Below are positions 14,325-23,119 of a stretch of DNA of 27,615 nt, piece by piece. The notes beneath the pieces were generated by a model. That model saw only the letters and a program-made list of their open reading frames with translations. It was not told the origin of the DNA and made no database searches. The DNA is taken from positions 1 to 27,615 of the forward strand of contig CALKQT010000074.1 of NCBI GenBank assembly GCA_937990735.1, written 5' to 3'. The translations under genes and the position numbers were made by a program. Position 1 is the stretch's first letter, and every line of letters starts with the position of its first letter. The stretch comes from an uncultured Campylobacter sp. Its GTDB lineage: Bacteria; Campylobacterota; Campylobacteria; Campylobacterales; Campylobacteraceae.

Positions 14325-14807
14325 ATGGCGTTTGTAGCGGAGCATATTTCTAAAGAGGACTTGGAGAAATATGATATTATAAATCGTGTAGATCAGTGCT
14401 TGGCAAAATATCATTATGATCCACAGGAGCCTAATGAAATAAAGTGGTTAGACTGGGTAATCGACAGGCAAAGAGATATTTGGCTTATCTTTGTTTGTAG
14501 CCCGCATCTGCCTGATCCAAGAGACGGATATACCGGAGAGGAGATTTGGCTGCTTTATTATAAAGGTAGAGAAATCGAGCTTGATATAAGGCGAATTTAT
14601 GATGAGACTACGAGTAAATATTTCACGGAAAATCCATTTAAAATCAAATATAAATTCCAAAGCGTAAATTCTGACATTGGAGATATTTCAATGGATGAAA
14701 TTTATGAAATTTTAAATGAAGCATTATTGGAATACGGAGATGATGGCATCGATGGTAGAAAATTTCTGCCAAAGGAACACGAAGTCGTAACTTTTCTGCA
14801 CGATTAA
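14325..14807 (+). CDS. Uncharacterised acidic 160-aa protein
   Basis: A soluble, acidic protein with no signal peptide or membrane span and with several Trp residues (KWLDWVIDRQRDIWLIF, EEIWLLYY). It ends in an acidic segment (EYGDDGIDGRKFLPKEHEVVTFLHD). It has its own promoter and a good ribosome site, so expression is likely. Its base composition is more AT-rich than the flanking envelope genes, which hints at recent arrival. I do not recognise the family. Size, acidity and orphan setting resemble immunity proteins of polymorphic toxins, but that is speculation. It is convergent with the VbhA-like gene. Confidence 0.75.
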   Translation: MAFVAEHISKEDLEKYDIINRVDQCLAKYHYDPQEPNEIKWLDWVIDRQRDIWLIFVCSPHLPDPRDGYTGEEIWLLYYKGREIELDIRRIYDETTSKYFTENPFKIKYKFQSVNSDIGDISMDEIYEILNEALLEYGDDGIDGRKFLPKEHEVVTFLHD

Positions 14808-14879
14808 AATTTAAAGAACCTATGAGCTGCACCAAAATACCTCTGATATTTCACTATCAAATTTAAATTTTCTACTGCA

Positions 14880-15116
14880 CTATAAAACGCCCCACTCTTT
14901 TTTATATTCGTTTATTATCTCATCGGATGTTTTTTCTCCCTTATCGACCTTGATAAGATCGATTATATCTTGCTCGTTTGCAAACATACCCTCTATCGCG
15001 TGGTTACAGATGATAGATCTGTTTTGCTCGTATTGTTCTGCGCTCAGCTCGTCTTTATATTTTTCAAGTATAGCCAAACTCTTTTCTAAACTATAAACTT
15101 CCGGATATTTTTGCAT
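14880..15116 (-). CDS. VbhA-like antitoxin (Fic-inhibitor family), orphan
   Basis: A 78-aa protein whose second half resembles VbhA-type antitoxins that block Fic AMP-transferases. NRSIICNHAIEGMFANEQDI (32-51) contains NHAIEG, which lines up with the inhibitory helix motif (S/T)xxxE(G/N) but has Asn in place of Ser/Thr. DKGEKTSDEIINEYKKEWG (58-76) matches the family's G-x-x-T/S-x-E-x-I ending. The first 30 residues form an additional charged helix-like region. AGGGGA precedes the ATG at seven bases. In known pairs the Fic toxin gene follows directly, but no Fic gene (HPFxxGNGR motif) is visible on either side. The family call is a pattern judgement. Confidence 0.6.
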   Translation of the reverse strand: MQKYPEVYSLEKSLAILEKYKDELSAEQYEQNRSIICNHAIEGMFANEQDIIDLIKVDKGEKTSDEIINEYKKEWGVL

Positions 15117-15348
15117 GCTCTATCCCCTAGCAATATAAAATTTTATCAGCTGCGGCGTCCTATTAAAAAACAAAGCTCAAGCAGGCGCACTGTTTGCTAC
15201 GAATAGCTTGCAAGTAGCCCGCACTTCGCCGCAGCTAAAGCAGATAACTATTAGATGACGGGAAATTTTACCGCAAGTAGTTCACAAATAAATTTAACAA
15301 AGCCCTCATCAAGCAAAAAACGAAGGTAAAAGCCGTCAAATAAAACTG

Positions 15349-16104
15349 CTACTCTCTTACGATGAAAGCTCCAGTAAACTTGCCATTATGCGCGAAATCT
15401 CTCGCCTCATCCTCACTCTTAAATCCACTTAAAAAGACGCGATAAATCGGCGCGCCATCTATGCTAAATTCTTTGATGATCGCAGGATATCCCGCTGTGC
15501 CGTGGTAATCGCGCTGATAAATTTGTGCGCCACTTCTGTTTCTAAACGCACCGATTTGCACCATAAAATTTCCGCCGACGATGGTTGCTTTCGGCGAGCC
15601 TTTAGCAATAGTGCGCCCATAAAAACCCACTACTTCGAGCTTTACAGGCGCCGTACCTTTGGCAAATACGCCTACTAAATTGGCAGCTGTTTTGCTAAGA
15701 TCGATGATGCGACCATCCACGAATGGGCCGCGATCGTTGATGCGCACGGTTGCAGTAGCGCCGGTGTCGCGATTCGTGACCTTTACCATAGTATTCATTG
15801 GATAGGTTTTGTGCGCGGCGGTCATGCCATTCATATCGTAAATTTCGCCGTTTGAGGTGTATTTACCATGAAAATTCGGCCCATACCAGCTGGCGATGCC
15901 GATTTGAGTGTCACCGACGCTTACTTGCTCTGGATAGTAGGTTTTGCCGTTGATTTTATAAGGGCGCATGGTGGCAGGAGAGTTTTTGCCGATCTTGCCC
16001 GCACCGCCCGCAGACGATCTAGACGACGGTGCGGTGCGAAACGAACAACCGGCAAGAATCAGCGCAAAAAGCGCACTAAAAAGAGCGATTTTCTGGTACG
16101 ACAC
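15349..16104 (-). CDS. rlpA: Septal-ring lytic transglycosylase RlpA-family lipoprotein
   Basis: RlpA proteins are outer-membrane lipoproteins that cleave or bind denuded peptidoglycan at division sites. The 251-aa protein has a lipoprotein signal with lipobox LAGC (C20), a double-psi beta-barrel domain (about 66-150: GIASWYGPNFHGKYTSNGE, AAHKTYPMNTMVKV, VRINDRGPFVDGRIIDLS) and a C-terminal SPOR domain (about 178-250: FMVQIGAFRNR, YRVFLSGF). The start is GTG at 16104, eleven bases after mltD in the same direction. Together with mltD it suggests a peptidoglycan-remodelling unit. Confidence 0.95.
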   Translation of the reverse strand: MSYQKIALFSALFALILAGCSFRTAPSSRSSAGGAGKIGKNSPATMRPYKINGKTYYPEQVSVGDTQIGIASWYGPNFHGKYTSNGEIYDMNGMTAAHKTYPMNTMVKVTNRDTGATATVRINDRGPFVDGRIIDLSKTAANLVGVFAKGTAPVKLEVVGFYGRTIAKGSPKATIVGGNFMVQIGAFRNRSGAQIYQRDYHGTAGYPAIIKEFSIDGAPIYRVFLSGFKSEDEARDFAHNGKFTGAFIVRE

Positions 16105-16117
16105 CTGCGATCCGATC

Positions 16118-17116
16118 TTATTTGTTGAATTTTATATTATTTAGCGCTATTTCGTTTTTGTCTTTGAGGCTAAGCTCGTTCGCCAAACCTGCTAACACGC
16201 GTCCTGGCTTGCACTGTTTCAGACGTGGTTCATACGCTTGAAACGCGCCTTGATTTACGACAAATTCTGCATATTTGCTTTGTGGGATATAAAAAAAGTA
16301 CTTGCCGTTAAGCGGCGAAATTCCGTTTTTAATATGCGCGTTGTAATCCTGCATTTGTGACGGCGAAATTCCGATCTGTTTTGCAACCGCGCTTAGCTTT
16401 GTGCCCGGAGCTACTGCGATACGCTTTAGCCCCCACGGCTCGCTTTCAAAAAGCAGAATTTTACGCATATTTTCATTTTGAGCAATGTAAGCGTATTTAA
16501 TAATGCGCTTGATAAAATTCTTAGTCTCATTAGGAAGTGCAGGACTTTTTAGCAAGCGATCCAGATCATCGCTGCCAGTAGCTGCAATCGCATTTTTAAG
16601 CTTTTGATCGCCACAATTATACGCCATTAGTGCTAAATACCACTTGCCAAAATTTTGCTTCAGATGCAAAATATACGAAAACGCAGCATCCGTAGAGGCT
16701 GCGGGATCGCGACGCTCATCTACGGCGCTGTCTACTCTAAGACCGAAATTTTTCGCAGTTGCCGGCATCAGCTGCCACATACCACCTGCGCTAGCGCCTG
16801 ATGTGACCGTATTTTTAAGATGAGATTCTACCATTGCCAAATACAATAAGAACTCCGGAGCTTCAATGTTATCGACCTCGGATTTGACTAAGTAGGCATT
16901 GTGCGACTGCGAAGTCACGATATGCTTAAACTGCTTGCGATCGCTTGCATTGATCGCACGGAATATGCCCGCGACTACGTTTTTGCTCGATTCGTTATTT
17001 TCGATGCCGAATTGATTTAAAATATAGTCGTGATTTGCGCGCATCAGACCGGGCTGGCTCGCAAACGCTTCGCCCACTAAAAGTAGGGCTAGCAGTATAA
17101 ATTTTATGGCTTTCAT
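16118..17116 (-). CDS. mltD: Membrane-bound lytic murein transglycosylase MltD-like
   Basis: Cleaves glycan strands of peptidoglycan in the periplasm. The 332-aa protein has a signal peptide (1-19) and a goose-lysozyme-like SLT domain with catalytic E97 in LAMVESHLKN, followed by SAGGMWQLMPATAKNFGL and the ALMAYNCG motif. A LysM-like C-terminal region (about 237-285: AVAPGTKLSAVAKQIGISPS, ending YFFYIP) probably binds peptidoglycan. The ATG overlaps the tatD stop (ATGA), and GGAGAG is the ribosome site. The lipobox of E. coli MltD is absent, so a soluble periplasmic form is likely. Confidence 0.92.
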   Translation of the reverse strand: MKAIKFILLALLLVGEAFASQPGLMRANHDYILNQFGIENNESSKNVVAGIFRAINASDRKQFKHIVTSQSHNAYLVKSEVDNIEAPEFLLYLAMVESHLKNTVTSGASAGGMWQLMPATAKNFGLRVDSAVDERRDPAASTDAAFSYILHLKQNFGKWYLALMAYNCGDQKLKNAIAATGSDDLDRLLKSPALPNETKNFIKRIIKYAYIAQNENMRKILLFESEPWGLKRIAVAPGTKLSAVAKQIGISPSQMQDYNAHIKNGISPLNGKYFFYIPQSKYAEFVVNQGAFQAYEPRLKQCKPGRVLAGLANELSLKDKNEIALNNIKFNK

Positions 17117-17910
17117 ATCTCTCCTTTGATTTTATCGCCAAAAAGCCTACAGGCGTTTTGAGTCGTTATTGCTTCGACCTCTTCTACGCTTAGGCTTAAA
17201 ATTTCCGCGACTTTTTCTACCACGAGTCTCGTAAATGCAGGCTCGTTGCGCTCGCCGCGATGCGGATGCGGGGTTAGATATGGTGCATCCGTCTCGATTA
17301 AGAGGCGCTCTTGCGGAATTTGCGGTAAGATCTCAGCTAAGTTTTTTGCATTTTTGAATGTCAAAACTCCGCCGATACCGAAGTAAAATCCGTATTCGCT
17401 AAGACCTAGCAAAAGCTTGCTGGCATTGAAGCAGTGTAAAACACCGCCGCATAAATCGCCGGCGCGATCTTTTAGAATTCCAAAGCTATCTTCGTTTGCT
17501 TCTCGGATATGGACTATAAGTGGTTTTTGAAGTTGTGTTGCTAGATCGATTTGTGAGATGAAGGCGTCTTTTTGGCGGGAGATTTCTAAGGCTTTGGTTT
17601 CCTTGTTCTCTTGCTGCTTAAGTCTGAAATAATCAAGACCGCATTCGCCAACGCCCACGCATTTGGGATCGTCAGCATACCGCTTCAGCACCTCCATATC
17701 GAAAGAATCTATCTCGTATGGATGCACCCCTACGGCAAAATACACATTATTCCGCGCGTGCGAAATTTTACATGCCTTATCTAGGTCTGCTACATCGGCA
17801 CCGGGAATGATGATGCTGTGCACGCCTGCAATCGTGGCGCGCTCAATCACCGCGTCTAAATCGGTATCGAAACTAGCATCGTCTAAATGGCAATGTGTAT
17901 CTATAATCAT
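17113..17910 (-). CDS. tatD: TatD-family metal-dependent hydrolase
   Basis: TatD proteins are TIM-barrel DNases/hydrolases with two metals. The protein starts MIIDTHCHLDD with the HxH metal pair. It continues with GVGECGLDYF (bridging Glu), PLIVHIREA, GGVLHCFNAS and LLIETDAPYLTPHPHRGERNEP. I prefer the ATG at 17910 (265 aa). A GTG nine bases upstream would add MSF, but family members begin right before the HxH motif. It heads a coupled set with mltD and rlpA. Cellular substrates of TatD proteins remain unclear (DNA repair, apoptosis-like DNA decay), and the context gives no direct clue. Confidence 0.95.
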   Translation of the reverse strand: MIIDTHCHLDDASFDTDLDAVIERATIAGVHSIIIPGADVADLDKACKISHARNNVYFAVGVHPYEIDSFDMEVLKRYADDPKCVGVGECGLDYFRLKQQENKETKALEISRQKDAFISQIDLATQLQKPLIVHIREANEDSFGILKDRAGDLCGGVLHCFNASKLLLGLSEYGFYFGIGGVLTFKNAKNLAEILPQIPQERLLIETDAPYLTPHPHRGERNEPAFTRLVVEKVAEILSLSVEEVEAITTQNACRLFGDKIKGEI

Positions 17911-18035
17911 AAAACTCACTTGATAAAATTTTTCGAAGCGGATTTTACGTCGTTTTGCAAAATCACACTTAAATTTAAATTAAACGCGGTATTGTAGCGA
18001 AAAATTTCAGATTTAAACTTAAGCTTAAAATTCCT

Positions 18036-19559
18036 TCAGCTTTGCCTTAGTTTTTTAGCGAATTCCAGGGCTTCCGCAGTAATCGTCTCGCCACTTATCA
18101 TACGAGCTAACTCTGTTATTTTCTCATTTTCGCTTAATAATCTTACGCTAGATTTGCCGTTCGTTTTACTTACTAAAAAGTGTGACGCAGCCTTGGAGCT
18201 AAGCTGCGGCTGGTGCGAGATCGCAAAAATTTGATAAAATTTTGAAATTTTTACCAGCACGTTAGCGATACTCATCGCCTCTTTTCCGCTTAAATTTGAA
18301 TCAATCTCGTCTAAGATCAAAATTCCCTCGCCATTATTTGTAAGCTCCAAGCTTGCCGCGATGAAAGCAAGGCGCAGGCGGTTCGTTTCGCCTGAGCTTA
18401 AATTTTTAAATTCCGTCTTGCACAAGCTGACGCAAATTTCGTCTGTGCCGCACTCACTAAGAACCGCGGACTTAAAACTAAGCTCCACTCCGTCCATATA
18501 AAGCTGCTTTAGATAGGAATTTATCAGATCCTCGAGCCGTTTTTTAGCGCCCTTGCGGACCTCGCTGATTTTTTCGGCAAGGGTAGCGGTGCTTTCGCTA
18601 AGGCGTTTAAATTCCGCTTGTAGCTTGGTTTTTTCAAAGCTTAACTGCTCGTAATGCTCAAGCTCTTTCTTGCGCGCTTCAAGCGTAGCTAAAGCCTCTT
18701 CTACGCTTCCGTAGCGCCTATTTAGCGCGCTAAGAGCTTCGATACGATCTAAAATTTTCTCTATGTCGATGTTTTCTAGCTCGTCTAAATTTAAACTTTC
18801 CTGCTTTAGCCGTAGTTCATTCATCGCATCCTCGAAAAACGCACTATCCAGTCCGCTAAGACTTAGCGCTTCAATGACGCTGCGCTCCAGCTCAAAAACG
18901 CCCTGCGCCCTAGCCCAAAGTTCCTCGATCTTATCTTTTTTACTAAGCTTTTTTTTGATCTGCAAAAGCTCCTCATATTCGCCGATCTTAGGCGATACGC
19001 GCTCGATTTTTTCAATCTCGAAGCGAGCGAATTCCTTTAACTCCTCGATCTTGCGCTCTTGATCCAAAATTTCATCCAGCTGCTTTTTTGTGCGGCTAAA
19101 TTCCACAAAAGCGCTTTGAAGCTCCGATAGGCTTTGCGCATGCACCGCATCTTTTTTCGCGGCGATAAAATCAAGTAATTTTAGCAAGCTGTCGCTACTC
19201 ATTTCGCCGGCGTTTTTCGCGCCTAAAAATTTCACGTATTCGCCGGCGATCGTGCTCAGATTTTTTTTCGAGACCGATTGGGAATTTATAAAGTATCGCA
19301 AGCTGCGCTCTTTTAGGACGCGAAAAATATTTGGCGTATCGTTTATCAAGCCGAAATTTTCCATATCAAATTGATGCTCTACGTCCGCTTCTATGAGCTC
19401 AGCCTCGCATTCTTTAAGCCCGAACACCGCTAAAATAGCGCCTATTAATACCGATTTACCCGCGCCGCTGATGCCTGTAAATACGCTAAGTCCAGGGCCA
19501 AAACTAAGCTCGCTCTCGCAAAAACCTAGATTATTTTTAATATAAATTCTTTCTAGCAT
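18036..19559 (-). CDS. recN: DNA repair protein RecN
   Basis: RecN is an SMC-like ATPase that acts early in double-strand break repair. The protein, 507 aa from the ATG at 19559, has Walker A GISGAGKS at 29-36, a long coiled-coil middle (about 130-350, rich in Glu/Leu/Lys) and a C-terminal half with the signature LSSGETNRLRLAF and Walker B ILILDEIDSNLSG. An in-frame ATG at 19574 adds five residues, but the 19559 start overlaps the last codons of nadK and gives the usual N-terminus (MLERIYIKNN). It is translationally coupled to nadK. Confidence 0.95.
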   Translation of the reverse strand: MLERIYIKNNLGFCESELSFGPGLSVFTGISGAGKSVLIGAILAVFGLKECEAELIEADVEHQFDMENFGLINDTPNIFRVLKERSLRYFINSQSVSKKNLSTIAGEYVKFLGAKNAGEMSSDSLLKLLDFIAAKKDAVHAQSLSELQSAFVEFSRTKKQLDEILDQERKIEELKEFARFEIEKIERVSPKIGEYEELLQIKKKLSKKDKIEELWARAQGVFELERSVIEALSLSGLDSAFFEDAMNELRLKQESLNLDELENIDIEKILDRIEALSALNRRYGSVEEALATLEARKKELEHYEQLSFEKTKLQAEFKRLSESTATLAEKISEVRKGAKKRLEDLINSYLKQLYMDGVELSFKSAVLSECGTDEICVSLCKTEFKNLSSGETNRLRLAFIAASLELTNNGEGILILDEIDSNLSGKEAMSIANVLVKISKFYQIFAISHQPQLSSKAASHFLVSKTNGKSSVRLLSENEKITELARMISGETITAEALEFAKKLRQS

Positions 19560-20428
19560 CCGCCGTGCCCCCATCTGAGTTTGGCTTTTAAAACGTCGAA
19601 ATAATCGTAGCTTCTGCGTTTTATTAAATTTACCTTGGCGTGTGAAATTTTAACGCTTACGCTGTGAAATTCCGCCATATCAAAAACGTCTTGTCCGTCG
19701 ATGACGACGCTAACTTCGGAGCTTCCGGCGTTTTTGAAACTCACGAGATACTCTTTTGGCAGGATCAAAGACCGCTGCGTCAGGCTGTGTGAGCAGATTG
19801 GCGTGACGCAAAACACGTCGCACAGCGGATAGACGATAGATCCGTTCGCGCTCATATTATACGCAGTCGAGCCCACGGCGGAGCTTACGATCACGCCGTC
19901 GCCGTAGTAGGTGTTGAAATATTTTCTATTTAAAAACGCGTCGATCTTCGCCATCGAGGAGATATGGCTGCGGGTGATTACGACGTCGTTAAATGCGGTC
20001 TTACGGACGATTTTATCGCCGCCGTTTTCCAGTATCACTTCGAGTAAAAACGGGCGCTCGATCTCGTATTCGCCGCGCAAAAATTCCTTTAAAAATTTTG
20101 CGAATTCGCTAGGCTGCACGTCCGTTAAAAACCCGAGAGTGCCTGCGTTGATACCCAAAATAAAGGCGTTTTTGTCGCTTAGCAGCCTCGCAAGCCCGAT
20201 AAGCGTGCCGTCGCCGCCGAGGCTGATTAAAAAATTGGTCTTTTTAAAAATTTCTGCAAGCGTATGCGGCTTAAGGCCGAAAAATTCCGCGCCGTCCTTT
20301 TCTAGCAAAAGCTCAATACCTTGTGCTTTTAAAATTTCGCAAATTTGCTCCACGACGGGGCGAATCTCTTCTGATTTTTTGGCTATTAGCCCCGCGAATT
20401 TAAGGTTTTTATGAATTTTGTTTTCCAT
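19553..20428 (-). CDS. nadK: NAD kinase
   Basis: Phosphorylates NAD to NADP, the only route to NADP in most bacteria. The 291-aa cytoplasmic protein has the GGDGT motif at 71-75 (LISLGGDGTLIGLARLL), NAGTLGFLTD for nucleotide binding, and the Gly-rich region YYGDGVIVSSAVGSTAYNMS followed by a conserved SLTQRSLILP. No ribosome site precedes the ATG. A TATAAAAT element at 20435-20442 ends six bases before it, so the message may be leaderless. It is divergent from aspS over an 83-bp gap and overlaps recN downstream. Confidence 0.96.
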   Translation of the reverse strand: MENKIHKNLKFAGLIAKKSEEIRPVVEQICEILKAQGIELLLEKDGAEFFGLKPHTLAEIFKKTNFLISLGGDGTLIGLARLLSDKNAFILGINAGTLGFLTDVQPSEFAKFLKEFLRGEYEIERPFLLEVILENGGDKIVRKTAFNDVVITRSHISSMAKIDAFLNRKYFNTYYGDGVIVSSAVGSTAYNMSANGSIVYPLCDVFCVTPICSHSLTQRSLILPKEYLVSFKNAGSSEVSVVIDGQDVFDMAEFHSVSVKISHAKVNLIKRRSYDYFDVLKAKLRWGHGGC

Positions 20429-20434
20429 AGTTTT

Positions 20435-20479
20435 ATTTTATAAAAAATTAGCTTTGTAAAAGCAAAATTTAACTATACT
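20435..20479. promoter_or_regulatory. Divergent nadK / aspS promoter region
   Basis: On the minus strand TATAAAAT (20435-20442) lies immediately before the nadK ATG. On the plus strand TATACT (20474-20479) lies 32 bases before the TTG start of aspS. Both fit sigma-70 -10 boxes. Confidence 0.45.
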
Positions 20480-20511
20480 TGCGTTTTACAAATAATTTTA
20501 AAGGAGTAAAT

Positions 20512-22266
20512 TTGCGAAGTCATTATTGCACCGATTTGAGTAAAAACGATATCGGTAAAAGTGTAACCGTGTGCGGCTGGGTAAATTCTTACCGCGATCA
20601 CGGCGGCGTTATTTTTATAGATTTGCGCGACCGAAGCGGCCTGCTTCAGCTCGTGTGCGATCCCAAAGATAGCAAAAAAGCGTATGAAATTGCAAACGAA
20701 GTACGAAACGAATTTGTCCTAAAAGCCGTCGGCAAGATCCGAGCTCGCGGCGAGGGGCTGGAAAATCCAAATTTAAAAACCGGCGACATCGAAGTCGTAG
20801 TAGAAAGCTTAGAGATCGAAAATCCAAGCAAGCCGCTTCCTTTCGTAATCGGCGATAAAAGCGTCAATGAGGAAACGAAGCTGAAATATCGCTTTTTGGA
20901 TCTGCGCGCCGAGGGAAGCTTCGATAAATTTAAGATGCGCTCCAAGGCTGCGATCGCCGCGCGAAATGCTCTTGATAGGCTCGGCTTTGTGGAGGTCGAA
21001 ACGCCGATCTTAACGCGCGCGACGCCTGAGGGCGCTAGGGATTATCTGGTGCCTAGCCGCGTCTATCCGGGCAGCTTTTACGCGCTTCCGCAAAGTCCGC
21101 AACTTTTCAAGCAGCTTTTGATGTGCTCGGGCTTTGATAAATACTTCCAGATCGCGCGCTGCTTCCGCGACGAGGACCTGCGCGCCGACCGCCAGCCGGA
21201 ATTTACACAGATCGATATCGAGATGAGCTTCAATACCCAATACGACGTAATGCGCGTAGCCGAGGAGGTTTTAAAAGACATTTTCAAATCCTGCGGTCGC
21301 GAGATCGTCACTCCTTTTAGACATATGGAGTACAAAGACGCGATGGAGCTTTACGGCAGCGATAAACCCGATCTGCGCTACGATATGCCTTTCATCGACG
21401 TAGCCGATATTTTTGAAAAATCGAGTAATGAAATTTTTTCAAATTTAGCCAAAGACCGCAAAGCCAACCGTGTAAAAGCTCTTAAAGTCGAGGGCGGCGA
21501 TCTTAAATTTAGCAAGCGACAGATGCAAGGTTTTGAGGAATACGTGAAAAAATTCGGCGCGCAAGGGCTTGCGTTTATCCAAGTAAAAGAGGACGGTCTA
21601 AAGGGGCCGCTGGTAAAATTCTTTGAAAAAAGCGAGCTGGACGAACTCATCAGCCGCTGCGAGCTAAAGGTCGGCGACGTCGTATTTTTCGGCGCGGGCA
21701 AAAAGAAAATCGTGCTTGATTATATGGGCAGATTTAGAATTTTCCTCGCAAACGAGCTTGGTCTCATAGATCCGAATAGGCTTGAGTTTTTGTGGGTCGT
21801 AAATTTCCCTATGTTTGAGCAAAACGACGACGGCAGCTACTCCGCGATGCACCATCCTTTCACGATGCCGAACAATCCTGATGAGCCAGATTTGGAGGAT
21901 ATTACCTCGATTGCCTACGACGTCGTGCTAAACGGCATCGAGCTTGGCGGCGGCAGCATCAGGATCCACAAAGCGGACATTCAAGAAAAGGTCTTTAGGT
22001 TGCTTAAGATCGAGCCTGCGGAGCAGAGGGAGAAATTCGGCTTCCTGCTTGATGCGCTAAGCTTCGGCGCGCCTCCGCACGGAGGTATCGCGATCGGCTT
22101 TGATAGGCTGATGATGCTGGTTACCGGCTCAAGCAGTATTCGCGAGGTTATCGCGTTTCCTAAAACGCAGCGCGCGCAGTGTCCGCTCACCAAAGCCCCT
22201 AGCGTCGTTACAGATGAGCAGCTTCGCGAGCTAGGTCTTAGGCTTCATAAGAAGGAGCAAAAATGA
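20512..22266 (+). CDS. aspS: Aspartyl-tRNA synthetase
   Basis: Charges tRNA-Asp with aspartate. Bacteria of this group usually lack AsnRS and use AspRS also on tRNA-Asn, followed by the GatCAB amidotransferase (known for the group; not shown here). The protein has an N-terminal OB-fold anticodon domain (about 1-105, VTVCGWVNSYRDHGGVIF), class II motif 2 (FRDEDLRADRQPEFTQIDIE), the bacterial GAD insertion in the middle, and motif 3 (GIAIGFDRLMMLVTG). I place the start at TTG 20512 (584 aa), five bases after a strong AAGGAG at 20501-20506. The in-frame TTG at 20479 would put that ribosome site inside the gene. The adk ATG overlaps its stop. Confidence 0.96.
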   Translation: MRSHYCTDLSKNDIGKSVTVCGWVNSYRDHGGVIFIDLRDRSGLLQLVCDPKDSKKAYEIANEVRNEFVLKAVGKIRARGEGLENPNLKTGDIEVVVESLEIENPSKPLPFVIGDKSVNEETKLKYRFLDLRAEGSFDKFKMRSKAAIAARNALDRLGFVEVETPILTRATPEGARDYLVPSRVYPGSFYALPQSPQLFKQLLMCSGFDKYFQIARCFRDEDLRADRQPEFTQIDIEMSFNTQYDVMRVAEEVLKDIFKSCGREIVTPFRHMEYKDAMELYGSDKPDLRYDMPFIDVADIFEKSSNEIFSNLAKDRKANRVKALKVEGGDLKFSKRQMQGFEEYVKKFGAQGLAFIQVKEDGLKGPLVKFFEKSELDELISRCELKVGDVVFFGAGKKKIVLDYMGRFRIFLANELGLIDPNRLEFLWVVNFPMFEQNDDGSYSAMHHPFTMPNNPDEPDLEDITSIAYDVVLNGIELGGGSIRIHKADIQEKVFRLLKIEPAEQREKFGFLLDALSFGAPPHGGIAIGFDRLMMLVTGSSSIREVIAFPKTQRAQCPLTKAPSVVTDEQLRELGLRLHKKEQK

Positions 22267-22844
22267 AAAGCCTTTTTTTAATCATCGGCGCTCCTGGCAG
22301 CGGCAAAACGACCGATGCGAGTATGATCGCTCAGATGAATCAAAGCATCGAGCACTACTCCACGGGCGATCTGCTGCGCGCCGAGGTAGCAAGCGGTAGC
22401 GCTCTGGGCAGGCAGATAGATGGCTTCATCTCTAAAGGCAATCTCGTGCCGCTTGATATCGTCGTAAATGCTATCGTTAGCGCGATTAAAAGCTCGCCTA
22501 AAGACTTCATCATCATCGACGGCTATCCAAGGAGCGTCGAGCAGATGAATAAGCTAGACGAGGTGCTGCGAGGAGACGATGATGTAACTCTTAGCGCAGT
22601 AATCGAGGTATGCGTTAGCGAAGAGGTCGCCAAGGAACGTGTTTTAGGACGCGCTCGCGGAGCGGACGATAACGAGGAGGTCTTTAAAAACCGCATGGCG
22701 GTATTTTCAGAGCCGATCGAGGATATCCGTAAATTTTACGGCGACGCAGATGTATTTTACAGCGTAAACGGCGAGCGCACGGTCGAGGAGATCGTAGCGG
22801 ACATAAACGCTATAATCGCCGCGCAGATCGAAAAACTGGGCTAG
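22263..22844 (+). CDS. adk: Adenylate kinase
   Basis: Interconverts ATP plus AMP and two ADP in the cytoplasm. The 193-aa protein has the P-loop GAPGSGKTT at 9-17, the AMP-binding segment HYSTGDLLRAEV, IIDGYPRS, and a short LID region (LGRARGADDNEEVFKNR) without a zinc-type Cys cluster, so it is the short form. Its ATG overlaps the aspS stop (ATGA), and a hairpin with a T run follows the gene. With aspS and ppa it forms the same set seen in other Campylobacter. Confidence 0.95.
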   Translation: MKSLFLIIGAPGSGKTTDASMIAQMNQSIEHYSTGDLLRAEVASGSALGRQIDGFISKGNLVPLDIVVNAIVSAIKSSPKDFIIIDGYPRSVEQMNKLDEVLRGDDDVTLSAVIEVCVSEEVAKERVLGRARGADDNEEVFKNRMAVFSEPIEDIRKFYGDADVFYSVNGERTVEEIVADINAIIAAQIEKLG

Positions 22845-22855
22845 CGCGCTTGGAT

Positions 22856-22892
22856 GGCGGCTTAAATTTTAAGCGCCTCCGGCTCCTTTTTT
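22856..22892 (+). terminator. Probable rho-independent terminator after adk
   Basis: GGCGG-CTTAA is followed by TTAAG-CGCC (22856-22877, one bulged G), and a TTTTTT run lies at 22887-22892. The nine bases between stem and T run weaken the call, though a small CC/GG hairpin lies between them. Confidence 0.45.
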
Positions 22893-23119
22893 CGTATCGC
22901 AAGCGGTGCAGATCGCGCTTAAATTTAATGCGCCTTTTTTTGCGAGTGCGCCTTTAAATCTATAGCTTGCCGTTGCGCGAGATAATTAAAATTTAAGCGT
23001 AAATTTAAGTAGCTCGCCGTGTAAATTTAAATGTGATCGTCAAGTGCGAGCGGATTTTAAATTTAATGAAATTTTGGATCCGTTTGCGGACGATAGAGAT
23101 TAAAATTTTAAGGATAGAT

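Noticed and set aside
15117..15348. Search for a Fic toxin or its remnant next to the VbhA-like gene
   Set aside because: Neither this gap nor 14300-14880 shows a Fic motif or an open frame of suitable size on the minus strand.
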